A stretch of DNA of 64,000 nucleotides from CAYPAV01 sp964408805 (GTDB taxonomy: Bacteria; Pseudomonadota; Alphaproteobacteria; UBA8366): the NCBI GenBank assembly GCA_964408805.1, contig CAYPAV010000012.1:1-64000 (forward strand). Direction: 5' to 3'. The notes beneath the pieces are model-generated. The model was not told the DNA's origin. It did no database searches and saw only the letters and a program-made list of their open reading frames with translations. How positions within the stretch are numbered: the stretch's first letter is position 1; every line of letters begins with the position of its first letter. This document shows, in pieces, positions 16,224 to 24,801 of the stretch. The translations under genes were made by a program, and so were the position numbers.

Positions 16224-17540
16224 ATGACGACACCCGAGGAAGGCCAGGAACTGACCCGGGTCGGCCCCGGCACCGTGATGGGCGATCTGATGCGATGCTA
16301 TTGGTTGCCGGCCGCGGTGTCCTCGGAGTTGGACCCCGGCGGCAACCCGATGCGGTTGATGCTGCTGGGAGAAAAATTGATCGCGTTTCGCGATGAGACG
16401 GGCAAGGTCGGGGTGATGGATCATCGCTGTCCGCACCGGTGCGCCTCGTTTTTCTTCGGACGCAACGAAGGCGACGGCATTCGCTGCGTCTATCACGGCT
16501 GGAAGTTCGATACCGACGGCCGGTGTACAGACATGCCGAACGTGCCGCCGCATCAGGATTTCAAGGAAAAAGTGACTGCGAAGGCCTACAAGACGGTGGA
16601 GCGGAACGGCTTGATTTGGGTCTATATGGGATCGGCCGACGCCCCGCCCCTGCCAGAAATGGAGGCGACCCTTATCCCGGCCGAGGCGATGCAGACCGTT
16701 TTGATCCAGCGCGAATGCAACTGGCTGCAGGCGCTGGAAGGCGACATCGACACCTCGCATTTTTCGTGGCTGCATTTCGGCTCGGTCGATCCGGAGCAGA
16801 TTGATCCCTCCTGGACGTCGCGCTACAACGCCCTCAACCGGGCGCCCGAATACCATGCCGCGGATACCGACTGGGGCACGATGTACGGGGCCTGGCGGGA
16901 TGCGGCGGGCGACGACACTTACTGGCGCTTCGCCCATTTTCTGTTTCCCTTCTGGACCATCACGCCGGAGGGGGCGTTCAGCCACCATGTCGCCCTTCGC
17001 GCCTGGGTGCCGATGGACGACCATTGCACGATGCTGTTCAATATGGTCTGGAAAGAAAACCGGAGTAATCCCCGCATCGATCTCGACGGAAACCCCTTTC
17101 CGGGCGCAAAACCGGGTATCGAGTTCCTGCCCAATTCGACGGATTGGTTCGGCCGTTGGCGGCCGGTTCAGCGTCATGAGAACGATTACCTGATGAGCCG
17201 CGACGTGCAAAGAAACGGTAGTTATACCGGCATCGAAGGCATCATCATGCAGGATCAGGCGATTACCGAGAGCATGGGCACGATCACCGACCACGGATTT
17301 GAGCATTTGGCGCCGAGCGACCGCATGATCACCCAAACCCGTCGACGCCTGCTGACGGCGGCCCGCGCCTTAAGGGAGAGCGGAACGGCGCCGCCGGCGG
17401 CGATGAATCCGGATATCTGCCTCGGTGCCCGCGGCGGTGAGTTCCTTGCCCCCCAGTCGCTGGATTGGCGGGGCGCCTACCGCCATGCGCTCGCGGAGAT
17501 CGCAGACCCGACCGGTCGTTTTCAGTTCGCCGCCGAGTGA
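16224..17540 (+). CDS. Rieske non-heme iron oxygenase, large subunit (phthalate dioxygenase-like)
   Basis: 438 residues. The Rieske 2Fe-2S motif is Cys69-Pro-His71 and Cys88-x-x-His91 (C-P-H-R-C and C-V-Y-H-G-W-K-F). The mononuclear iron site has G-D-I-D-T-S-H-F-S-W-L-H, with His179 and His184 as ligands. Architecture and length fit the single-component-oxygenase group (phthalate 4,5-dioxygenase, vanillate demethylase). Such enzymes need a reductase, and none is encoded next to it. GGAGGGGACAGG precedes the start. It begins an operon with a VOC protein and an LLM flavoenzyme. Confidence 0.9.
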   Translation: MTTPEEGQELTRVGPGTVMGDLMRCYWLPAAVSSELDPGGNPMRLMLLGEKLIAFRDETGKVGVMDHRCPHRCASFFFGRNEGDGIRCVYHGWKFDTDGRCTDMPNVPPHQDFKEKVTAKAYKTVERNGLIWVYMGSADAPPLPEMEATLIPAEAMQTVLIQRECNWLQALEGDIDTSHFSWLHFGSVDPEQIDPSWTSRYNALNRAPEYHAADTDWGTMYGAWRDAAGDDTYWRFAHFLFPFWTITPEGAFSHHVALRAWVPMDDHCTMLFNMVWKENRSNPRIDLDGNPFPGAKPGIEFLPNSTDWFGRWRPVQRHENDYLMSRDVQRNGSYTGIEGIIMQDQAITESMGTITDHGFEHLAPSDRMITQTRRRLLTAARALRESGTAPPAAMNPDICLGARGGEFLAPQSLDWRGAYRHALAEIADPTGRFQFAAE

Positions 17541-17547
17541 GCTCGCG

Positions 17548-18156
17548 ATGTCCCGCTCTCTGATCGATACCGAAGGTCTGGAGCGCGCGGATATCAGCGC
17601 CCTCCGCGCCGCCAAGCCGCCCGCGGACCTGCCCTTCGACCTGGCGAAGATCAGCCATGTCGTCGTCCGGGTTTCGGACCTCGAAAAATCCGTCAGGTTC
17701 TATACGGAGGTCTTGGGCCTAAGGGTCTCCGATGCCTATCCCGAATCGATGATGCCCGGCCGCATGGTCTTCCTCCGCTGCAACGAGGATCATCACGGCG
17801 TGGCCTTGGTCGGCGGCGCTACTCCGGCCGAAAATCGCGATCTCCATCACTTCGCGATCGAGGTGTCTTCGCTGGACGACCTGTTTCGCGCCCGCGACCA
17901 TTTGCAGCGCCAAGGGGTGGCCATCGCGTTCGAGGGCCGGCGCCGCGCGGGGCAGCAAATCGCGCTCGAATTCGCCGACCCGGACAACCACCAGATAGAA
18001 CTCTGCTGGGGCATGGATGAGGTTCCGCCGGAGGGGCCCTCGCGTCCGGCGGCCGAGTGGCGGGAAGCCGCCTCGCTCGAGGACGCCGTTCGCAACGCAC
18101 CGATCGGTCAAGATACCCGCTTGACCAATCGGTCGACGAAACCGGCCGGATCATGA
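17548..18156 (+). CDS. VOC-family (glyoxalase/extradiol dioxygenase-like) protein
   Basis: 202 residues. One vicinal-oxygen-chelate module pair lies between about 33 and 155, with I-S-H-V-V-V-R-V-S-D-L-E, then L-H-H-F-A-I-E-V and D-N-H-Q-I-E-L-C-W supplying the His, His and Glu metal ligands. The ~30-residue lead and the charged tail after residue 160 lie outside the domain. It begins 7 bases after the Rieske gene and its stop overlaps the next start (ATGA), so it belongs to that operon. Ring cleavage of a catechol-type product would fit the context but is inferred. Confidence 0.85.
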   Translation: MSRSLIDTEGLERADISALRAAKPPADLPFDLAKISHVVVRVSDLEKSVRFYTEVLGLRVSDAYPESMMPGRMVFLRCNEDHHGVALVGGATPAENRDLHHFAIEVSSLDDLFRARDHLQRQGVAIAFEGRRRAGQQIALEFADPDNHQIELCWGMDEVPPEGPSRPAAEWREAASLEDAVRNAPIGQDTRLTNRSTKPAGS

Positions 18157-19148
18157 CGCGACTTGGCATCGGATTTTCAGGCGGCCCGAACGCCTCGGAG
18201 ATCGTCGATTGCGTGGCGTTGGCGGAATCGCTCGGTTATGAGTCCGCCTGGGTCGCGGAGGGACATGGCGGCGACCAGTTCGCGGTCCTTGCGGGCTGTG
18301 CGGCGCGGACGTCCCGCATTCAACTCGGCACCGACATCACCAGCCTCTTCGTGCGGTCGATTCCGACAATCGCGATGGCCGCGGCCACGGTGGATGAACT
18401 GTCGGAGGGCCGTTTCATCCTCGGCGTCGGGTCCAGCCACAAGGTCCAGGTCGAGCCCGAGCACGGCGTCCCCTATGGCAAACCGCTAGCCCGAACCCGC
18501 GATAGCGTCGCGATCATCCGCCAACTGCTGCGCCAAGGCGAGGTTCAATACGAAGGCGAGACGGTCCGGATCGAGAACTTCGACCTCTGGTTCGAGCCGC
18601 GCCGGCCGGACATCCCGATCTATATCGCCGCCCTCTTTCCAAAGATGACGGCGCTTTGCGGCGAGATCGCCGACGGCATCATCCTGACCCGGAGCACCTT
18701 GAAGACCGCGACCGGGATAAGAAAGAACATCGCCGAGGGCGCCCGGCGGGCCGGACGTGATCCAGCCCAAATTGCTGTCACCTCGCTGCTGCCGACGGCG
18801 GTGGCGGAGTCACGCCAGGACGCGCTCGACATCATGCGGCCCGGTCTCGCCTTCTATGCCGGGTTCTTCCCACGCTACAACAAGCTGATCGCCGAACACG
18901 GCTTCCCCGATGAGGCCGCCGCCATCGCCGAGGCATGGGGTCGGGACGATCGGACGGCCGCGGTCCGCGCGGTAAGCGATGCCATGGTTGATGCGACCAG
19001 CGTCGTCGGCACCCCCGACGAATGCCGTGCCCGGATCGAGGAATATCGCCAATCCGGCATCGACCTTCCCATCCTCAGCCCCTTCGCCCGCGGCCCGGGC
19101 GCCAAGGAGATATTCGAAACCGTGATCCGGGCGTGTGCGCCCGATTGA
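18153..19148 (+). CDS. LLM-class flavin-dependent oxidoreductase
   Basis: 331 residues of the bacterial-luciferase-like TIM barrel: G-I-G-F-S-G-G at the start, A-E-S-L-G-Y-E-S-A-W-V-A-E, T-V-D-E-L-S-E-G-R-F-I-L-G-V-G, and a C-terminal V-G-T-P-D-E-C-R-A-R-I block. Members use FMNH2 (monooxygenases) or F420 (reductases). F420 use would be unusual but known in some proteobacteria. Start and upstream stop overlap as ATGA. It probably closes the Rieske-VOC-LLM operon; a TRAP receptor follows after 137 bases. Confidence 0.88.
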   Translation: MTRLGIGFSGGPNASEIVDCVALAESLGYESAWVAEGHGGDQFAVLAGCAARTSRIQLGTDITSLFVRSIPTIAMAAATVDELSEGRFILGVGSSHKVQVEPEHGVPYGKPLARTRDSVAIIRQLLRQGEVQYEGETVRIENFDLWFEPRRPDIPIYIAALFPKMTALCGEIADGIILTRSTLKTATGIRKNIAEGARRAGRDPAQIAVTSLLPTAVAESRQDALDIMRPGLAFYAGFFPRYNKLIAEHGFPDEAAAIAEAWGRDDRTAAVRAVSDAMVDATSVVGTPDECRARIEEYRQSGIDLPILSPFARGPGAKEIFETVIRACAPD

Positions 19149-19285
19149 GCGCGGAATCGTTCGACGCACGGCCAAGAGTTGGGAAATACCACCGGTCTTC
19201 CGCCCTAACGCGTAGCTTGCTACTATGCTAATGTACGTAAGAGACAACAATAATGTCCGATGTCCTGAAGGGAGGAATTCGACTC

Positions 19286-20287
19286 ATGAAAAAGTTGATA
19301 ATGATGGCGCTTGGCTTGGCGGTCGGCGCAATGATCGGTATCGGCGCACCCGGTGACGCGGTTGCGAAGTCGAAGAAGCGCTTCATCTCCATTGGCACCG
19401 GCGGTCCGACCGGCGTTTATTTCGCAACCGGCAACGCGATCTGCCGTCTGGTTCACAAGGAAGCCGCCGAAGGCCGCAAGAAGGGCCGCAAGCACGGCAT
19501 TCGCTGCTCGGCCCCCTCGACCGGCGGCTCGACCTACAATATCGGCCAGATCACCGAGGGCGAACTCGACTTCGGTGTGGCCCAGTCGGACTGGCAGTAT
19601 CACGCCTTCAACTGCTCCAGCAAGAAGGTGAAGTGTTACAAGAAACTACGGGCCGTGTTCTCGGTCCATCCGGAACCGTTCCACATCATCGTCGGCAAGG
19701 ATTCCGGCATCAACAGCTGGGCCGACCTGAAGGGCAAGCGGGTCAATATAGGTAATCCGGGCTCCGGCCAGCGCGGCACGATGGAAGTGCTGATGGCCGC
19801 CCACGGCACCAAGACCAGCGACTTCGCCCAGGCGACCGAACTGACCTCGACCGAGCAGTCCAAGGCGCTCTGCGACGGCAAGATCGATGCCTATGGTTAC
19901 ACCGTCGGCGTGCCGAATGCGGGCGTTTCGGTGGCGACCGACGGCTGCAACGCCAGGATCATCAACTTGGCGAGCGGCGTCGAGAAGGGTCTCGTGAACA
20001 AGAACCCGTATTATGCCTTCGCGACGATTCCCAAAGGCACCTACAAGACGTCGTCTTCCGACGTCACGACCTTCGGCGTGATGGCGACCTTCGTGACCAG
20101 CGCGGATACGCCCGAGCAGGACGTCTACGAAGTCGTCCGCGCGGTGATGGAAAACATAGTCGACATGCGGAAACTTCACCCGGCGTTCAAGAATTTGGAC
20201 CCGAAGAAGATGATGGTCGATGGCCTATCGGCGACGCTGCACAAGGGTGCGGCGAAGTACTACAAGGAAAAAGGCTGGTTGAAGTAA
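19286..20287 (+). CDS. TAXI-family TRAP transporter solute-binding protein
   Basis: 333 residues with a secretion signal (M-K-K-L-I-M-M, a hydrophobic stretch, then A-V-A before K-S-K-K). The mature protein starts F-I-S-I-G-T-G-G-P-T-G-V-Y-F, the hallmark of the TAXI subfamily. It captures an organic acid in the periplasm and hands it to the fused permease encoded next. AAGGGAGGAAT places the start at 19286 rather than at the in-frame ATG at 19253. A strong hairpin with a T-run follows the stop, probably letting the receptor be made in excess. Confidence 0.93.
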   Translation: MKKLIMMALGLAVGAMIGIGAPGDAVAKSKKRFISIGTGGPTGVYFATGNAICRLVHKEAAEGRKKGRKHGIRCSAPSTGGSTYNIGQITEGELDFGVAQSDWQYHAFNCSSKKVKCYKKLRAVFSVHPEPFHIIVGKDSGINSWADLKGKRVNIGNPGSGQRGTMEVLMAAHGTKTSDFAQATELTSTEQSKALCDGKIDAYGYTVGVPNAGVSVATDGCNARIINLASGVEKGLVNKNPYYAFATIPKGTYKTSSSDVTTFGVMATFVTSADTPEQDVYEVVRAVMENIVDMRKLHPAFKNLDPKKMMVDGLSATLHKGAAKYYKEKGWLK

Positions 20288-20294
20288 GCCAACC

Positions 20295-20329
20295 CGGCGG
20301 CGCCTCTAATCTCGGGCGCCGCCGCTTTT
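20295..20329 (+). terminator. hairpin terminator/attenuator between TRAP receptor and permease
   Basis: A 10-bp perfect stem (CGGCGGCGCC with GGCGCCGCCG) around a 10-base loop is followed by C and TTTT. It lies 8 bases after the receptor stop and before the permease ribosome site. Partial termination here would keep the receptor abundant relative to the membrane subunit. Confidence 0.7.
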
Positions 20330-20372
20330 CCTTGCCGGACGGGACGATCGCGATCGTGGGGAGGTGGTCGGC

Positions 20373-23081
20373 ATGTCGGATTCCACGAATTCGAACGACC
20401 TCGAGATTTCCGAGGACGTCCAGCGCGAGCTTGAGGAGATAGAATATACCGGTCGCAAGACCGGGCCGATGCTGGGCGCAATCGTCAGCGGAATAGCCTT
20501 TCTATGGTCGCTGTTTCAGCTTTGGATCGCCTCGCCGCTGCCCTCCGCGCTTTGGCTGATTGACGTCCAAAAACGCGGCATCCATCTCGGCTTTGCCCTC
20601 CTTCTCTGTTTTCTGATGTTTCCGATTGCACGGAAATACGCAACCCGGCGCATTCCCTTTTACGACATTATTTGCGCCATCGTCGGCTGCCTCTGCGCGC
20701 TCTATCTGTTCTTCGGTTACGACGGCCTGGTTGCGCGCCAGGGCGTGCTGCTCACCATCGAATTTGCGGGCTCGACGATCCCCTTCGAGGCGATCCTGGG
20801 CGCCATCGGCATCGGTCTCTTGCTCGAAGGCACCCGGCGCAGTATCGGGTTGCCGCTGGTCCTCGTCGCCTCTGTGTTCCTTATCTTTTCGGTATTCGGC
20901 CAACAGGTGGAGATCGTCATCGCGGCGGTCGGCCTCGGTGCCGCGGCGGGCGGCATCTTTTTGTCGACCCAGGGTCGCGGCACCTTCGGCGGAATTCTGA
21001 TCGGCGTCGGCGGCGTGATCCTCCTCTACGCCTTCATCGGCGAAACGTTGGTCGATATCCTGGCCCATAAGGGTGTCTCGCTGAACCGGCTGATCGGTTA
21101 CCAATGGCTCGGCGGCGAGGCAATCTTCGGCATCCCGATCGACGTCTCGGTCAGCTTCGTCTTCCTGTTCGTGCTGTTCGGCGCACTTTTGGAAGAGGCG
21201 GGTGCCGGTAAGTATTTTCTCGATCTCGCCTTCGCCATGGTCGGCAAGTACCGGGGCGGGCCCGCCAAGGCGGCGATCCTCGCCTCCGGCATGACCGGCG
21301 CCATTTCCGGCTCCTCGATCGCCAATGTTGTGACCACGGGCACCTTCACGATCCCAGTGATGCGCCGGACCAGCATTCCCGCCATCAAGGCCGGCGCCAT
21401 CGAGGTCGCGGCCTCGACCAACGGCCAGATCATGCCGCCGATCATGGGGGCCGCCGCCTTCATCATCGCCGAGCTGGTCGGCATTTCCTATTTCGACGTC
21501 GTCGTGGCGGCCTTCATCCCGGCCGTAATCAGCTACCTCGCCCTTCTCTATATCTCGCATCTCGAGGCGCTGAAGCTGAATCTTTCGGGCCTGCCGGCGG
21601 CCGATATTCCCCACCTCCGGCGCACCTTCGTCGGCGGCGCCCATTTCATGATCCCGATCGTGGTGCTGATCTATCTCCTGATGGCCGAACGATGGAGCGC
21701 CAGCAGTGCGGTCTTCTATTCGATCGTCTGGATGATGTTGGTGATGCTTTCGCTCAAGGTGTTCCCGAAGAAGTACGACCGCTCGCTGTTGGCGATCCCG
21801 CTATCGGCGCCCGTGCTCGTCAGCACACTGTTGCGCTGGGGCGTCGGCATGAACGCGATCGACGCGACGATCTGGGGTCTGGTCTCGTTCATCGTTCTGA
21901 TCGCCGCGATGGCGGTCGTCTCGGCGCGCGAGGACGACGGCACCGTTCAAGCGCTAAAGGAAGGCTTTGTCGAAATCTACATCGGCATGGTGACCGGGGC
22001 GCGGAACATGATCACCATCGGCATCGCCGTTGCCGCAGCTGGGATCATCGTGGGTTCGGTCTCCTCGACCGGCCTCAACAACGCCATGGTCGGCATGGTC
22101 GAGGCGATTTCGGGCGGCAATCTGATCGTCATGCTGATGATGACCGCGGTGATGGCGCTCATCCTCGGCATGGGCCTGCCGACGACGGCGAACTATCTGG
22201 TCGTCGCTTCGCTGCTCGCCGGGGTGCTGGTCGAACTCGGCAGTGCCTCGGGTTTGGTCCTGCCCTTGATCGCGGTCCATCTCTACGTCTTCTATTTCGG
22301 CATCCTGGCGGACGATACCCCGCCCGTCTGTCTCGCCGCCTTCGCGGCGGCGGCGATCTCGCGTGCCGATCCAATCCAGACCGGCATTCAGGGCTTCATT
22401 TACGATATTCGCACCGCGATCCTGCCGTTTATGTTCCTGTTCAATCCGGAGCTCCTGCTGATCGGCGTCACGAGCTTCTGGCACGGGGTGTTGATTTTCA
22501 TCATCGCGTTGCTGGCGATGATGAGTTTCAGCGCTGCCGTTCAGGGCTGGATGCTTGTCCGCGCCAATGCCGTGGAACGGATTCTGCTGCTCGTCGTTAT
22601 GGTCATGTTCTTCCGCCCGGATTTCGTGCTCGACCGGTTCAGCCCGGCCTGGGCCGATGTCGACCTCAAGCAATATGTCGAGGGCAAGGTCGAGATGGCG
22701 GCGGGCCGCAAGATGCGTATCCACGTCACCCGCGAGACCGATTACGGCGACCGCTTCAAGCTCTACCTCGTCGACGTGCCCGAGAAGGGAACCGGGCCGA
22801 AGGCGATTGGTGCCATCTTGGAGCGGATCGAGGTCAGGCCGAACGAAGAGAAGAAGGGCGACTACAATCTCGCCGATATCGAGCCGAACAGCGCGATCGA
22901 GAAGGCGGGACTCGATTTTGGCGACATCGTGACGGGCGTGAGCGTGGAACAGCTCGACCGACCCGCGAAGGAACTCGTCTATCCGGTCGGCTTCCTGATT
23001 CTGATTTCGGTTATCGGCATGCAATGGACCCGCCGGCGACGAGACGAGAATGGCGGGGCCAAGCCGGAGACCGCCTCGTAG
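20373..23081 (+). CDS. TRAP transporter fused permease (DctQ-DctM fusion) with DUF3394 C-terminus
   Basis: 902 residues, much longer than a DctM subunit. The N-terminus (about 30-250) has the small-permease helices. The DctM part follows, with the conserved A-I-L-A-S-G-M-T-G-A-I-S-G-S-S-I-A-N-V-V region and G-M-G-L-P-T-T-A-N-Y. After the last core helices, a cytoplasmic or periplasmic domain (from about 720, DUF3394-like) contains a PDZ-like I-E-P-N-S-A-I-E-K-A-G-L, and a final helix ends the protein. This is the usual partner of TAXI receptors, driven by a sodium gradient. The start at 20373 follows GGGGAGGTGG. Confidence 0.93.
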   Translation: MSDSTNSNDLEISEDVQRELEEIEYTGRKTGPMLGAIVSGIAFLWSLFQLWIASPLPSALWLIDVQKRGIHLGFALLLCFLMFPIARKYATRRIPFYDIICAIVGCLCALYLFFGYDGLVARQGVLLTIEFAGSTIPFEAILGAIGIGLLLEGTRRSIGLPLVLVASVFLIFSVFGQQVEIVIAAVGLGAAAGGIFLSTQGRGTFGGILIGVGGVILLYAFIGETLVDILAHKGVSLNRLIGYQWLGGEAIFGIPIDVSVSFVFLFVLFGALLEEAGAGKYFLDLAFAMVGKYRGGPAKAAILASGMTGAISGSSIANVVTTGTFTIPVMRRTSIPAIKAGAIEVAASTNGQIMPPIMGAAAFIIAELVGISYFDVVVAAFIPAVISYLALLYISHLEALKLNLSGLPAADIPHLRRTFVGGAHFMIPIVVLIYLLMAERWSASSAVFYSIVWMMLVMLSLKVFPKKYDRSLLAIPLSAPVLVSTLLRWGVGMNAIDATIWGLVSFIVLIAAMAVVSAREDDGTVQALKEGFVEIYIGMVTGARNMITIGIAVAAAGIIVGSVSSTGLNNAMVGMVEAISGGNLIVMLMMTAVMALILGMGLPTTANYLVVASLLAGVLVELGSASGLVLPLIAVHLYVFYFGILADDTPPVCLAAFAAAAISRADPIQTGIQGFIYDIRTAILPFMFLFNPELLLIGVTSFWHGVLIFIIALLAMMSFSAAVQGWMLVRANAVERILLLVVMVMFFRPDFVLDRFSPAWADVDLKQYVEGKVEMAAGRKMRIHVTRETDYGDRFKLYLVDVPEKGTGPKAIGAILERIEVRPNEEKKGDYNLADIEPNSAIEKAGLDFGDIVTGVSVEQLDRPAKELVYPVGFLILISVIGMQWTRRRRDENGGAKPETAS

Positions 23082-23176
23082 AAGCGTGAACGGTATCGAG
23101 TCGACTCCAAGTCGGTTTTCCGGATAGTCTCCATTTCGAAATCAATAAACGCTATTCCCAGGGGAGGGTCAGCATC

Positions 23177-24196
23177 ATGAAACAACGAATCTGGTATCTA
23201 ATTCCGGCCATCGCAGCCGGGGCGCTTCTGATGGCAAGCGCGGGGACGCAGGCCGCCGACTTCAATCTCAGATGGGGCCATTATCTCGGCAAGGGGCCAT
23301 TCCTGGAGATCGAGCAGGAATTCGCGCGGAAGATCGAGGCGCGCACAAATGGCCGGGTGAAGATCAGCATCACCTACGCCGGCGGCCTCGGGAAAGGCAA
23401 CGAAGTACTCACACTTGCCGGTCGCGGCGCCATAGACATGGCCTCCGCGCCGCCGAGCTATTACGCCGAACAGTTGCTGTACTGGAAGGTTTTCCAAATG
23501 CCTTTCATTTTCAGCAGCCCGGAACAGGCGATGGACGTGCTCGCCAAATCGCTCAAGGAATTCCCGGTCTACATGAAGGAAATGAGCAAGATGAACGTCA
23601 AGTGGCTGTTCCAGCAACCGCTCGGCGTCTATTTCCTGACCGGGCCCGGCGCCAGTTGCGACAGCATCGCCGGCCTGAAGGGCAAGAAGATCCGCAGCTT
23701 CGGCGGCGCCGTTCCAAAGGCGCATGCGGCGATCGGCGCGGTGCCGGTCAATGTGCGTCCGGTGCAGGTCTATGAGGCGCTGCAGCGCGGCACGATCGAC
23801 TATTCGTTCCTGAACGCCGGTAACATCCAGCAGTACAAGCTCTATGAGCCGGGCAAGTACAGCTGCGGGCCGATCATGGCGATTACCGGCCACAACATCG
23901 TCATCGGCATGCGGACCTGGAACAAGCTGCCGAAGGACATCCAGGACATCTTTGCCGATCAGGCCGTGAAGACCCACGCGAAGTATCTCGCCTGGCTGAA
24001 TGACTTCGAGTCACAGGCCGTGAGCAATATCAAGAAGGCCGGCGGCGTGGTGAAGCAGTTCCCGGCCGGCGAGCTCTCGAAATGGAAAGCCAAGGCCCCC
24101 GACGTATTGGCGGGCTGGGTCGCGGACATGAAGAAGCGGGGCCAGGGTGACATGGCGGCGCGTGTCGCCAAGCGCTGGCGCGAACTGACGAAATAG
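23177..24196 (+). CDS. TRAP transporter solute-binding protein, DctP family
   Basis: 339 residues with a clear signal peptide ending around G-T-Q-A-A-D. The mature part has the DctP pattern (F-N-L-R-W-G-H-Y-L, I-E-Q-E-F-A-R-K-I-E-A-R-T-N-G-R-V, then L-K-G-K-K-I-R). The start is preceded by GGGGAGGG. With the next two genes it forms a complete three-part DctPQM importer, separate from the TAXI system just upstream. The ligand is unknown; the neighbouring oxygenase operon hints at an aromatic or other carboxylate. Confidence 0.93.
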   Translation: MKQRIWYLIPAIAAGALLMASAGTQAADFNLRWGHYLGKGPFLEIEQEFARKIEARTNGRVKISITYAGGLGKGNEVLTLAGRGAIDMASAPPSYYAEQLLYWKVFQMPFIFSSPEQAMDVLAKSLKEFPVYMKEMSKMNVKWLFQQPLGVYFLTGPGASCDSIAGLKGKKIRSFGGAVPKAHAAIGAVPVNVRPVQVYEALQRGTIDYSFLNAGNIQQYKLYEPGKYSCGPIMAITGHNIVIGMRTWNKLPKDIQDIFADQAVKTHAKYLAWLNDFESQAVSNIKKAGGVVKQFPAGELSKWKAKAPDVLAGWVADMKKRGQGDMAARVAKRWRELTK

Positions 24197-24226
24197 CGCC
24201 AGACGGTCGGGATCGAATCCAGCCCG

Positions 24227-24787
24227 ATGGAACGCTTTGGGAGGGTATTGGAACGCTTTGCGTTGGCGGTGTTGCTTGTCGGCGGTGCCGGCATGCTCAC
24301 CGCCATGTTCCTCGGCACGGGCGATGTGGCGGGTACCCAGTTTCTCGGTCAGCCGATCCCAGGCGCCAAAGAGATCACCGAAAGCACCATGGTGCTGATC
24401 GTCTTCGGCGCGCTCGCCTATGCACAGCTTCGCGGCGCTCATATCAGAGTGGAGCTCGTCTACACCCATATGGGCCCGCGAATCCAAGCCGCGATGGATG
24501 TCGTGGCCGATTTGGCGGCGATGGTCTTTTTCGGATTCCTTCTCTGGCAGGCCTGGGTCGAGGCAATGCTGAGTTGGAAGATCGGCGAGGCCGCCGACGG
24601 CCTCCTACCTCTCCCGCTCTATCCGGCACGATGGATCCTGGTTCTCGGCACCGTGCTCTTGATTCTTCGTCTCGTGCTCGACCTGATCCGCGATCTAGGC
24701 CGCCTGAAGACCGGCGAGACGCTTGACCTGCACGTGCAGGGGCCCGTTCTCCCCAACGCCCCCGAGCTGCGTGGCACCAACGAGTAG
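24227..24787 (+). CDS. TRAP transporter small permease, DctQ family
   Basis: 186 residues with four predicted membrane segments (about 10-35, 50-70, 90-115, 130-155) and the conserved R-G-A-H-I-R-V-E-L-V motif of DctQ subunits. It lies 30 bases after the receptor gene and 14 before the large permease. Its ribosome site is weak, consistent with coupled translation. It forms the membrane complex with DctM. Confidence 0.9.
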   Translation: MERFGRVLERFALAVLLVGGAGMLTAMFLGTGDVAGTQFLGQPIPGAKEITESTMVLIVFGALAYAQLRGAHIRVELVYTHMGPRIQAAMDVVADLAAMVFFGFLLWQAWVEAMLSWKIGEAADGLLPLPLYPARWILVLGTVLLILRLVLDLIRDLGRLKTGETLDLHVQGPVLPNAPELRGTNE

Positions 24788-24801
24788 CGAAAGAACACCC
24801 C

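Noticed and set aside
7762..17540. Complete stachydrine (proline betaine) pathway
   Set aside because: The flavoenzyme is StcD-like, but the Rieske enzyme looks phthalate-dioxygenase-like and no proline dehydrogenase is present, so the pathway is not supported.
23098..23107. GAGTCGACTC palindrome after the fused TRAP permease
   Set aside because: Ten-base perfect palindrome but single copy; no regulator or terminator features around it.
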